From the NCBI GenBank assembly GCA_963837345.1, contig CAWIMX010000001.1:2170001-2234000 (forward strand): DNA of 64,000 nt, given 5' to 3'. Shown piece by piece: positions 45,548 through 54,720 of the stretch. This stretch comes from CAWIMX01 sp963837345 (lineage in GTDB: Bacteria > Acidobacteriota > Vicinamibacteria > Vicinamibacterales > CAVVIG01). The translations under genes were made by a program, and so were the position numbers. The first letter of the stretch is position 1. The number at the start of each line of letters is the position of its first letter. The notes below the pieces were generated by a model. That model saw nothing but the letters and a program-made list of their open reading frames with translations. It had not been told where the DNA came from and did not search any database.

Positions 45548-46313
45548 ATGGATCGCATCTACCGCGTCGAGCGGGCTGGCGAGGTGCTGTACGGCGTCGA
45601 GCAGAACGGCGAGCTCCGGCGGCTGAACGGCGATCCCTTCGGCGAGTACCGCGCGGGCGCCCCGATCGAAGGCGGCCTGGAGGGCGTCCGGGTGCTGGCC
45701 CCCGTGCGGCCCTCGAAGATCGTGTGTATCGGCCTGAACTATACGGATCACGCCGCGGAGCTCGGCAAGACGCTGCCGTCCGAACCGCTGATGTTCCTCA
45801 AGCCGTCGACGGCCGTCATCGGACCGGGCGACCCCATCCGGCTGCCGCGCGGTGTCGGCCGCGTGCATCACGAGGCCGAGCTGGGCGTCGTCATTCGACG
45901 CCGCTCGCATCGAGTGCCGCGCGCGCGCGCGCTCGAGGCCGTGCTCGGCTTCACCTGCGTCAACGACGTCACGGCACGGGACCTGCAGAACAAGGACGTG
46001 CAGTACACGCGCTCGAAGGGCTTCGACACGTTTGCGCCGGTGGGCCCGTGCATCGCCGTGGATCGGTCCGCGACGCTGCGGCGCGTCGAAGGGTGGGTGA
46101 ATGGCCGGCGGCGCCAGGCGTCGGACACGGGTCACCTGATTTTCGGCATCGATCGAGCTGATCGAGTTCGTGACGTTCGTGATGACGCTCGAGCCGGGCG
46201 ACATTCTCTCCACGGGCACCCCCGCCGGAGTGGGCAATCTGGAGGCGGGCGATACGGTGACCGTTTCCGTCGAGGGCGTGGGCGAGCTGAGCAATCCGGT
46301 TGAACAGGAGTAG
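45548..46313 (+). CDS. Fumarylacetoacetate hydrolase family protein (one frame break)
   Basis: Corrected length 254 aa. Metal-dependent hydrolase/isomerase/decarboxylase fold: CIGLNYTDHAAELG, MFLKPSTAVIGPGDPI, HHEAELGVVI (metal-ligand Glu residues), FTCVNDVTARDLQ, then after the break LIEFVTFVMTLEPGDILSTGTPAGVGNLEAGD. The break lies within ATCGATCGAGCTG at 46149-46161; dropping one base joins FGI to the conserved IEFVT..LEPGD..TGTPAGVG block. Members act on acylpyruvates or oxaloacetate in aromatic-acid breakdown; the exact substrate is not readable. 3 bases before the transaldolase gene. Confidence 0.8.
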
Positions 46314-46316
46314 GCC

Positions 46317-46981
46317 ATGAAACTCTTCGTCGACAGCGGCAATATCAAGGACATCGAGGCCGTCGCCGCGCTGGGAATTCTCGACGGCGTCACGACGAAT
46401 CCCTCGCTCCTGGCCAAGGCCGGCGGCGACTCTCGGGCGAACCTCAAGCAGATCTGCGAGATCGTGAAGGGGCCGGTCAGCGGCGAGGTGACGGCCACCG
46501 ACGTGGCCGGCATGCTGCGCGAAGGGCGCGAGATCGCGGCGATCGACCAGCACATGGTCGTGAAGGTGCCGCTCACCCGCGCCGGCATCACGGCGTGTCG
46601 GACACTGTCAGACGACGGGATTCGCGTGAACGTGACGCTGGTGTTCTCGGCCGCGCAGGCGCTGCTCGCCGCCAAGGCCGGCGCCACCTTCGTGAGCCCG
46701 TTCGTCGGGCCGTCTCGACGATGTGGCCACGAACGGGATGGAGCTCATCCGGGAAATCGTGACGATCTACGACAACTACGAATTCACGACCGAGGTGCTG
46801 GTCGCCAGCTGCCGGCATCCGATCCACGTCGTCGAGGCGGCGCGGATCGGGCGCGGACATCGCGACGTGCCCGCCGGCAGTCATCGATCAGATGTTCAAC
46901 CATCCGCTCACCGACATCGGGCTGGCGAAGTTCCTGAAAGACTGGGAGGGGGCGAAGCAGTCGCCGGTCGCCAGTCGCTAG
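46317..46981 (+). CDS. tal: Transaldolase, small TalC/Fsa type (two frame breaks)
   Basis: Corrected length 220 aa. MKLFVDSGNIKDIEAVA, GVTTNPSLLAKAG and VVKVPLTRAG (Schiff-base Lys 83) are diagnostic of the small transaldolase/fructose-6-phosphate aldolase group. Two single extra bases disturb the second half: GGGCCG near 46710 (correct reading SPFVGRLDDVATNGMELI) and ATCGGGCGCG near 46850 (EAARIGADIATCPPAVIDQMFNHPLTDIGLAKFL). With both removed the protein is complete and conserved throughout. Pentose-phosphate interconversion. Sits between the FAH hydrolase and the carboxylase genes, with short gaps. Confidence 0.85.
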
Positions 46982-46997
46982 CCGCGAGTCGCGAGCC

Positions 46998-48539
46998 ATG
47001 AATCCACACGACGTGCTGGCCGATCTCGAGCGCCGCGCCGAGTTGGGCGGCGGCGAGGCGCGGCTGCGCCGGCAGCACGACGCGGGCAAGCTCACGGCCC
47101 GCGAGCGCATCGATCTGCTCTTCGATTCCGGGACGTTCGAGGAAGTCGACAAGCTGGTTACCCATCGCTGCCGCGATTTCGGCATGGCCGAGCAGGTCGT
47201 GCCCGGCGACGGCGTGGTGGCCGGGCATGGCCTGGTCGACGGGCGCCAGGTGTTCGCGTTCGCCCAGGACTTCACGGTGTTCGGCGGCTCGCTGTCGGAA
47301 ACCAACGCCGCCAAGATCGTGAAGATCATGGACGCGGCGATGCGCCTGGGCGCGCCGCTCGTCGGACTGAACGACTCGGGCGGCGCCCGGATCCAGGAAG
47401 GCGTCCTCTCGCTCGGCGGCTACGCCGACATCTTCCTGCGCAACACGCTCGCGTCGGGGGTCGTTCCGCAGATTTCCGCGATCATGGGGCCCTGTGCGGG
47501 CGGCGCGGTCTACTCGCCGGCGATCACCGACTTCACCGTCATGGTCCGGAACACGAGCTACATGTTCGTCACCGGCCCGGACGTGATCCGCACCGTCACC
47601 CACGAGGACGTCACGAAGGAGGAGCTGGGCGGCGCGGCCACGCACAACGCGACGAGTGGCGTGGCGCACTTCGCCGTGGACGACGATCGCGAGTGCCTGG
47701 CGCTCATCCGCGCGCTGCTCGCCTATCTGCCATCGAACAACGTGGACGACGCCCCGCGCGGCCCCGCGAGCGATCCGGCGGATCGCGAGGCGCCGGCGCT
47801 CGACACGATCGTCCCGTTGTCGCCCCATCAGCCGTACGACATGCTCGACGTGATCCACACCGTGGTCGACGATGGCGTGTTTCTCGAGGTGCACCAGCAC
47901 TTCGCCCGCAACATCCTGGTGGGCTTTGCCCGCCTCGACGGCCGCTCCGTCGGCATCGTCGCGAATCAGCCGGCGGTGCTGGCGGGCACGCTCGACATCG
48001 ACGCATCCGTCAAGGCGGCGCGGTTCGTCCGGTTCTGCGATGCGTTCAACATCCCGCTCGTCACGTTCGAGGACGTCCCCGGCTTCCTCCCGGGCACGGT
48101 CCAGGAATACGGCGGGATCATCCGGCACGGCGCGAAGCTCCTCTTCGCGTTCGCCGAGGCCACGGTGCCGAAGGTGACGGTGATCACGCGCAAGGCCTAT
48201 GGCGGCGCGTACTGCGTCATGTCCAGCAAACACATTCGAACCGACTTGAACTACGCGTGGCCGACGGCGGAGCTGGCCGTGATGGGGCCGGAGGGGGCCG
48301 TCAACATCCTGTACAAGCGCGAGCTGGACGAGGCGGCCGATCCGCCGGCGCTGCGCGCGCGGAAGGTGGCGGAGTTCCGCGAGAAATTCGCCAACCCCTA
48401 CATTGCCGCGGCCCGCGGCTTTCTCGACGAAATCATCCAGCCGCGGGACACGCGGAGGAAGCTGGTCACCGCGCTCCGCAACCTGCGGAACAAGCGCGAT
48501 CGCAACCCGCCGAAGAAGCACGGGAACATCCCCCTCTGA
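46998..48539 (+). CDS. pccB: Acyl-CoA carboxylase, carboxyltransferase beta chain
   Basis: 513 aa. Crotonase-type carboxyltransferase with LTARERIDLLFDSGTFEE, LNDSGGARIQEGVLSLGGYADIF (oxyanion-hole Gly-rich loop), MGPCAGGAVYSPAITDF, EDVPGFLPGTVQEYGGIIRHGAKLL (second oxyanion site) and RKAYGGAYCVMSSKHIRTD. This is the propionyl-/acetyl-CoA type rather than methylcrotonyl-type by the DVPGF and YGGAYCVMSS motifs, but substrate choice is inference. Stop overlaps the start of the biotin carboxylase gene (TGATG). Together with the next two genes it gives a complete biotin-dependent carboxylase. Confidence 0.93.
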   Translation: MNPHDVLADLERRAELGGGEARLRRQHDAGKLTARERIDLLFDSGTFEEVDKLVTHRCRDFGMAEQVVPGDGVVAGHGLVDGRQVFAFAQDFTVFGGSLSETNAAKIVKIMDAAMRLGAPLVGLNDSGGARIQEGVLSLGGYADIFLRNTLASGVVPQISAIMGPCAGGAVYSPAITDFTVMVRNTSYMFVTGPDVIRTVTHEDVTKEELGGAATHNATSGVAHFAVDDDRECLALIRALLAYLPSNNVDDAPRGPASDPADREAPALDTIVPLSPHQPYDMLDVIHTVVDDGVFLEVHQHFARNILVGFARLDGRSVGIVANQPAVLAGTLDIDASVKAARFVRFCDAFNIPLVTFEDVPGFLPGTVQEYGGIIRHGAKLLFAFAEATVPKVTVITRKAYGGAYCVMSSKHIRTDLNYAWPTAELAVMGPEGAVNILYKRELDEAADPPALRARKVAEFREKFANPYIAAARGFLDEIIQPRDTRRKLVTALRNLRNKRDRNPPKKHGNIPL

Positions 48540-50070
48540 TGCGCAAGGTCCTCATCGCCAACCGCGGCGAGATCGCTCTCCGCGTGATGCGCACGTGCCG
48601 TGAAATGGGATTGTCCCCGGTGGCGGTGTACGCGGAATGCGACCGCACCGCGCCGCACGTCCGCGCCGCCGATCAGGCGTGGGCGATCGGCCCGAGTCCG
48701 CCCGGCGAGAGCTACCTGCGAATCGATCGGATCGTCGACGCGGCGATCCGGTCGGGAGCCGATGCCGTGCATCCGGGCTACGGGTTTCTCGCCGAGAACG
48801 AGGCGTTCGCGGCGGCGGTGCGGGACGCGGGTCTGACGTTCATCGGACCTTCGCCCGAGGCCATTGCGCTGATGGGCAGCAAGACCGCCGCCCGGGCTGC
48901 CGCCCGCCGCGCGGGCGTTCCGGTCGTGCCTGGTAGCGAGGAGCCGCTCGGGCCGGACGTGCCCGAGGCCGGCCTCCGCGCGATCGCGGACCGCGTCGGG
49001 TACCCGCTGCTCGTCAAGGCCGTGGCCGGCGGCGGCGGCAAGGGCATGCGCACCGTGACGGATCGCGCCGACCTGGCCTCGGCGGTTCGGGCCGCCCGCT
49101 CGGAAGCCGGCGCGGCGTTCGGAGACGCGGCCGTGTACTTCGAACGCCGGCTGACGCGGCCGCGCCACGTCGAAGTGCAGCTGCTCGGCGATGCGCACGG
49201 GACGGTCGTCGCCTTCGTCGAGCGCGAGTGCTCCATCCAGCGGCGGCACCAGAAGGTGGTGGAAGAGAGCCCGTCGCCCGCCGTGACGCCCGGGCTGCGG
49301 CAGGCTCTCGCGGCGGCGGCGCGTTCGGTGGCCGCATCGGTGTCGGCTACACGAACGCCGGAACCATCGAATTCCTGCTCGACGAAGACGGGTCGTTCTA
49401 CTTCCTCGAGATGAACACGCGCCTGCAGGTGGAGCATCCGGTCACCGAGATGGTCACGGGCCTCGATCTGGTGCGCTGGCAGATCCGCATCGCCGAGGGC
49501 GACTCCCTGGATCTCGACCCGGATGCTGTCCTCGAGCCGCGCGGTCATGCGATCGAGTGCCGCATCTACGCCGAGGACCCGGACAACAATTTTCTGCCGT
49601 CGCCCGGCCGCATTCTGTCGCTCCGCGCGCCCGGTGGCCCCGGCATCCGCGACGACAGCGGCACCGCCGCGGGTCTGACGGTGCCGATCTTCTATGATCC
49701 GATGATCTCGAAGCTCGTGGCGTGGGGCGAGGACCGGCCGATGGCGATTGCTCGCATGCGCCGGGCGCTCGGTGAGTACCTGGTCGCCGGAATCCGGACG
49801 ACCCTGCCGTTTTTCAGATGGCTCCTGGACCAGCCGGACTTCCTGGCGGGCCGCTTCCATACGGCGTCTCTCGATGAGATCCTGAAGGCACGGGCCGGGC
49901 GGCCCTTTGCGGCGGAGGCGCCGGACCTCGACGACCTGGCGGCCGCCGCCGCGGCGCTGCAAGCCGCCGTGCCCGGTGGCGCCCCCCTGGCGCCGGGCGG
50001 CCATTCGGCCACGGCACCGAACGGCGGCGAGGCGTGGAAGGCCCGGGCCCGCGCCGAGAGCCTGAGCTGA
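48539..50070 (+). CDS. accC: Acyl-CoA carboxylase, biotin carboxylase chain (one frame break)
   Basis: Corrected length 509 aa. ATP-grasp enzyme carboxylating biotin: KVLIANRGEIALRVMRTC, DAVHPGYGFLAENEAFA, GGGGKGMRTV (P-loop-like glycine-rich), ERECSIQRRHQKVVEE, then after the break GYTNAGTIEFLLDEDGSFYFLEMNTRLQVEHPVTEMVTG. The break lies at 49338-49344 (CGGTGTCGG where CGGTCGG gives ASVGYTNAG), so two bases are extra. The protein ends with the normal C-terminal domain but has no attached biotinyl domain; that is the separate next gene. A single break in an operon of intact partners suggests a sequence error. Confidence 0.87.
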
Positions 50071-50071
50071 C

Positions 50072-50611
50072 GTGCGCTACGACATCGAGGTGAATGGCCG
50101 CCTCCGCCAGGTGAACGTCGTACGGACCTCCGGCGACCGGTTCGCGGTATCCGTGGACGGTCGCACCTGGCACATCGACGCCGCGCGGGTGGATCGGTAC
50201 ACCCTGTCGCTCGTCGTCGCCGCTCGAGAACCGGGGGGGGCGGACGGCCACGGCGGTGCCAGCCACGAGGTGGTGCTGGTGCCCGGCGGCGGATCCGGGA
50301 CGCTCGAAGTTCACGTGGACGGCTCGCGCATCGCGGTCGCGCCCAATGGCCGTCGCCGGTGGGGCAGCCGAGACGCGGGCCTGCAGGCCGGCGACGGGCC
50401 GCAGCAGATCACGGCGCCGATGCCCGGCAAAATCGTGCGCGTACTCGTCCAAACAGGAGAGGCCGTGTGCGCGCGGCAATCGCTGGTCGTCATCGAAGCT
50501 ATGAAGATGGAAAACGAGCTGCGTGCAGGCCGTGACGGCACCGTGGCCGACATTCGCGTCCGGGAAGGCATGTCGGTGGACGCCGGAGCTCTGCTGGTAC
50601 TCCTCCGGTGA
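50072..50611 (+). CDS. Biotin carboxyl carrier protein of the acyl-CoA carboxylase
   Basis: 179 aa. C-terminal biotinyl domain APMPGKIVRVLVQTGEAV ... VIEAMKMENELRAGRDGTV with the biotinylated Lys in AMKM; the N-terminal ~100 residues (YDIEVNGRLRQVNVVR, WHIDAARVDRYTLSLVV) look like the BT-type linker domain seen in propionyl-CoA carboxylase alpha chains. So the usual PccA is here split into BC and BT-BCCP halves, with one base between the stop and the GTG start. Stop overlaps the tamB-like start (GTGA). Confidence 0.92.
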   Translation: MRYDIEVNGRLRQVNVVRTSGDRFAVSVDGRTWHIDAARVDRYTLSLVVAAREPGGADGHGGASHEVVLVPGGGSGTLEVHVDGSRIAVAPNGRRRWGSRDAGLQAGDGPQQITAPMPGKIVRVLVQTGEAVCARQSLVVIEAMKMENELRAGRDGTVADIRVREGMSVDAGALLVLLR

Positions 50612-53600
50612 ACGTTCTGAACTGGCTGCGGCGTCACCCGGTGGTGCGCTATCTCAGCCTGGCGGTGTCGATCGCGGCGGTGATTCTGGCCGTGTCGGTC
50701 GTCAGCTCCATGACGATCGACCTCGGCCCGGCGGTGCGCCGGAACGCCGAGGACCAGGCGTCGAAGTATCTCGACCGCCGGGTGCAGATCGGCGGTCTTC
50801 ACATCCGCCTGCTCGGCGCCATGCTGGGCGGCCGCGTGGAGGTCGACGACCTCGAGATTGCGGGGCTCCACGACGGCGACCGGCCGTTCTTCACCGCGCA
50901 GCGGATTACGGTCGCGCTCGACTGGCGCACGCTCGTCCGCCGCGAAATCCTGATCTCGACCGTCGAGATCGCCGACTGGCAGATGCTCGTCGAGCAGTGG
51001 GACGGGGAGCAGAGTTTTCCGCGTTTCGTGCGCGGGGGCTCCAGCGGCCGCCGGCCGGTGACGACCACGCTGAAGTCGCTGCGGGCCCACGACGGCCAGT
51101 TCAGCTATGAAGACCACCAGTCGCCCTGGGGCGTGGTGGCCCGGAACATCGACCTCACGATCGGTAATCTGCCGCAATATCACGGCACGGCCCGGTTCAC
51201 CGGCGGGACGGTGTCGATCCAGGACTTCGAGCCGATGTGGGCGAACTTCGACGCGCAGTTCGTCATCGACGGCAGCCACATCCGCCTGGGCCGGATCAAC
51301 CTCGAGACCGACGGCGCGACGAGCGTCGTCGCCGGCGACGTCGACATGTCGCGCTGGCCGGAACAGACCTACCAGGTGAAGTCGCACGTCGATTTTCCGC
51401 GGATGCGCGAGCTGTTTTTCGCCGGCGAGTCCTTCGATTTGGCCGGCGCGGGGGACTTCACGGGGATCTTCCACCTGTTCAAGGGCGGCCACGACCTGTC
51501 GGGGACCTTCGTCAGTCCGCGGCTCGGCGTCAAGGCCGGCACGTTGACGTACGGGTTCCCCGCGCTCTACGGACGGCTTCAGTGGAACAACGACGGATTT
51601 CACGTGTGGGATGCAGGCTCGGATTTCTTCCACGGCTCGACGACCTTGACCTACGCGATCGAGAGCCAGGAGGAGGGCGAGCCGTCGCGGTCGACGTTCC
51701 ACGCCACCTACGAGGGCGTCGACCTGGCGTCGTTGAGCGATTTCGAAACGCTGCCGGGTCTGCGCGTCGCGGGAGCCGCCTCGGGACAGTTCGACATGGT
51801 CTGGCCGATCGGCCATTTCAGCGAGCGGACGGGCGGCGGCAGTCTCGCGGTGACTCCGCCCGCTGGGGTGCAGCCGATGACGGATTCGCTGGCCGGGGCG
51901 CGCGTGGCGGACGCCGATCGCACGCGGCACGAGTGGGGACCGTTCCTCCCGCCGCCGCTGGCCGCGCACGTGCCCGTCGCGAGCGAGATCGTGTTCCGGT
52001 TCGGCCCGGATGGTCTCGACATCGGCCCGAGCCGGTTCGCGACCGAGCGCACCCATGTGTCCTTCGAGGGCGCGACCGCGTGGGGCCCCGACACGCGCAT
52101 TGTCTTCCACGCGACGAGCCGCGACTGGCAGGAGAGCGACGAGGTGCTGGCGGGCATCCTGACCGACTTCGGGGCCAGGACGGGGGCCGTCGCGTTCGGC
52201 GGGCGCGGCGAGTTCTCGGGCGAAATGACCGGCGAATTCAACCGGCCGCACGTGGAGGGCGAGTTCACGGGCGAAGACCTGCGGGCATTCGATACCTGGT
52301 GGGGTGATGGTTCGGCGCACGTCGTCGTCGAGAACAGCTACGTGACCGTCGAGAACGGCATCGTCCGGTCGGGCGAATCGGTGATCCGGACCGACGGGCT
52401 GTTCTCGCTGGGCTACCCGCGCCAGGACGGGGGCGACGAGATCGACGCGCGCTTTCGCGTCACGCGTCGCGATCTGGACAGCCTCCGGCACGCGTTCGAA
52501 ATCGACGCCTACCCGGTGACGGGCTTTCTCTCGGGCGAGTTCCACCTCACGGGGGAGTACGAGCGTCCGATCGGCTTCGGCAGCCTGTCGATCGACGACG
52601 GCACGGCGTGGGGCGAGCCGTTCCCACACGCCGAGGCGTCGCTGCGGTTCGACGGCACGGGGGTGCGCCTCGACGGGGCGACGATCGACAAGAGCACGGG
52701 CCTCGTGACGGGCGCCGCCTACATCGGCTGGGACTCGAGCTACTCGTTCAACGCGGCCGGGCGGCGGATTCCGCTCGATCAGATCGCGCTACTGAGCTAT
52801 CCGGCGGCGCCGCTCACCGGGATCGGCAACTTCTCGGCGAGCGGAACGGGCACGTTCGATGCGCCGGCGTACGACGTACGCTTCGACGTGGCCGACCTGT
52901 TCATCGGTGAGGAAGGCATCGGACAGGTCGTAGGCACGCTGCTGCTCCGCGACCGCGAAGTCAGCGGCGAGATCGAGGCCGCCTCGCCCCGCGTGGCCAT
53001 TACGGGCACGGGGCGAATCGCGCTGACGCCGCAGCTCGATGCCGAGATGACGTTCCGCTTCCACGACAGCTCGCTCGATCCGTACGTGCGCCTGTTCGTG
53101 CCCGAGCTCTCGCCCTACACCACGGCGGTGGCGACCGGCGGCGTGCGGATTGCCGGCGAGCTCGCCGACATCGATCACCTGCTGGTCGATGCGACCGTCG
53201 ACACGCTCGACATGCGCCTGTTCGACTACGAGCTGCGCAATGCCGAACCGATCCGGCTGGCGCTCGATCGCAACCGTGTGGAGGTGCAGAATCTGCAGCT
53301 CGTGGGCGTGGACACGCGGCTTCGCGTTTCGGGTCAGATCGGGATCGCCGACGATCGGATCGCGCTGCGCACGGCGGGCGACGCCAACCTCGGCATCCTG
53401 CAGGCGTTCTTCGACAACGTGCGCGGATCGGGCCGCGCCGAGCTGACCGCGGCGATCGACGGCCCGCTGAGGAACCCGGTGTTCTCCGGGAGCGCGACGC
53501 TCAGCGACGGCCGCATCCGTCATTTCGCGATGCCGGCGGCGCTCGACGCCATCAACGGCACCGTGTATTTCGACGAGCGCGGGCTGCGGCTCGACGACGT

Positions 53601-54720
53601 GTCGGCGACGCTCGGCGGAGGCAGCATCCAGTTCGGCGGGCGGATCGGGTTCGACGGTTATCGGCCGAGCGATCTCAACGTGACGGTGCGCGGCGCGGGG
53701 GTCCGCCTGCGCTATCCCGAAGGGGTGCGGTCGGATATCGACGGCGACCTCGTGCTGCGCGGGCCGTTCGCCGCGCCGGTGCTCAGCGGCACGGTGACCG
53801 TTCAGAGCGCCGAGTGGACCCGGCCGCTCGAGACCCCCGGCAGCATCTTCGACCTCGTGGGCAACCGCGACGAGAGCGGTGCGCCGATCGAGCCGGCGCC
53901 GTCGCCCCTGGCGCCGTTGCGCTACGACCTGCGGATCGTCGTGCCCTCGACGCTGCGCGTGAACAACAATCTGGTGCGCCTCGTCGCGAGCGCGGACCTG
54001 ACGCTCGGCGGCACCTACGAGCGCCCGGTGCTGTTCGGCCGTGCCGACATCGATCGGGGCGAGCTGACCTTCGAAGGCCGGCGGTACCGCGTGACGCACG
54101 GCTCGATCGACTTCACCAACCCCACGCGAATCGAGCCGTTCTTCGACGTCGAAGCCGAGACGAATGTGCGCGTGCCGGGCCAGACCTACCTGGTGACGGT
54201 CGGTGCGGTCGGCACGCAGAACCAGCTGCAGCTGCCGCTGCGCTCCGATCCGCCGCTGCCGGAAACCGAGGTGCTTGCGCTGCTGTTGAGCGATTCACGT
54301 CGGAACCAGGCGCAGGGCCCCGGCGACGTGGAGCTCCGCGCGCTCCAGAACCCCAACCAGGTCGAAACCGATATCCTGGCGACGCGCGCCACGCAGGCGC
54401 TGACCGGATCGATCTCGGCGGAGGTGGGCAAAGTGGTCGAGCAGACCTTCGGCGTCGACACGTTCCAGCTCACGCCCTCGTTCACCGACCCCTACACGCA
54501 GACGTCGCGTCTGAATCCGACGGCCCGGGTCACCATCGGGAAGCGCATCTCCGACCGCGTCTATCTCACGTTCTCCCGCAGCCTCGGCCTGGCCTCCTCG
54601 ATCAACGACCAGATCATCCTGCTCGAGTACGATCAGAGCGATCGATGGTCGTGGATTCTGTCGCGCAACGAAGACCAGCAGACCTACGCGCTCGAATTCC
54701 GCGTGAGGCACACATTCTGA
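50608..54720 (+). CDS. tamB: TamB-like translocation and assembly module protein
   Basis: 1370 aa. An N-terminal membrane anchor (about 14-36) is followed by a very long beta-rich region with repeating AsmA/TamB-type motifs (VEVDDLEIAGLHDG, FTGGTVSIQDF, GAGDFTGIFHLFKGG) and a C-terminal DUF490 part (PVLFGRADIDRGELTFEGRRYRVTHGSIDFTNPTRIEPFFDVEAET, TQALTGSISAEVGKVVEQ, ending FRVRHTF). TamB-like proteins form a hydrophobic groove bridging the inner and outer membrane and are thought to move phospholipid or help insert barrel proteins. It overlaps the BamA-like gene by TGATG, the tamB-tamA pairing in reverse of the E. coli order. Confidence 0.92.
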   Translation: MNVLNWLRRHPVVRYLSLAVSIAAVILAVSVVSSMTIDLGPAVRRNAEDQASKYLDRRVQIGGLHIRLLGAMLGGRVEVDDLEIAGLHDGDRPFFTAQRITVALDWRTLVRREILISTVEIADWQMLVEQWDGEQSFPRFVRGGSSGRRPVTTTLKSLRAHDGQFSYEDHQSPWGVVARNIDLTIGNLPQYHGTARFTGGTVSIQDFEPMWANFDAQFVIDGSHIRLGRINLETDGATSVVAGDVDMSRWPEQTYQVKSHVDFPRMRELFFAGESFDLAGAGDFTGIFHLFKGGHDLSGTFVSPRLGVKAGTLTYGFPALYGRLQWNNDGFHVWDAGSDFFHGSTTLTYAIESQEEGEPSRSTFHATYEGVDLASLSDFETLPGLRVAGAASGQFDMVWPIGHFSERTGGGSLAVTPPAGVQPMTDSLAGARVADADRTRHEWGPFLPPPLAAHVPVASEIVFRFGPDGLDIGPSRFATERTHVSFEGATAWGPDTRIVFHATSRDWQESDEVLAGILTDFGARTGAVAFGGRGEFSGEMTGEFNRPHVEGEFTGEDLRAFDTWWGDGSAHVVVENSYVTVENGIVRSGESVIRTDGLFSLGYPRQDGGDEIDARFRVTRRDLDSLRHAFEIDAYPVTGFLSGEFHLTGEYERPIGFGSLSIDDGTAWGEPFPHAEASLRFDGTGVRLDGATIDKSTGLVTGAAYIGWDSSYSFNAAGRRIPLDQIALLSYPAAPLTGIGNFSASGTGTFDAPAYDVRFDVADLFIGEEGIGQVVGTLLLRDREVSGEIEAASPRVAITGTGRIALTPQLDAEMTFRFHDSSLDPYVRLFVPELSPYTTAVATGGVRIAGELADIDHLLVDATVDTLDMRLFDYELRNAEPIRLALDRNRVEVQNLQLVGVDTRLRVSGQIGIADDRIALRTAGDANLGILQAFFDNVRGSGRAELTAAIDGPLRNPVFSGSATLSDGRIRHFAMPAALDAINGTVYFDERGLRLDDVSATLGGGSIQFGGRIGFDGYRPSDLNVTVRGAGVRLRYPEGVRSDIDGDLVLRGPFAAPVLSGTVTVQSAEWTRPLETPGSIFDLVGNRDESGAPIEPAPSPLAPLRYDLRIVVPSTLRVNNNLVRLVASADLTLGGTYERPVLFGRADIDRGELTFEGRRYRVTHGSIDFTNPTRIEPFFDVEAETNVRVPGQTYLVTVGAVGTQNQLQLPLRSDPPLPETEVLALLLSDSRRNQAQGPGDVELRALQNPNQVETDILATRATQALTGSISAEVGKVVEQTFGVDTFQLTPSFTDPYTQTSRLNPTARVTIGKRISDRVYLTFSRSLGLASSINDQIILLEYDQSDRWSWILSRNEDQQTYALEFRVRHTF

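Noticed and set aside
53814..54719. N-terminal extension of the BamA-like frame
   Set aside because: Lies in another frame of tamB; signal peptide starts at ATG 54720.
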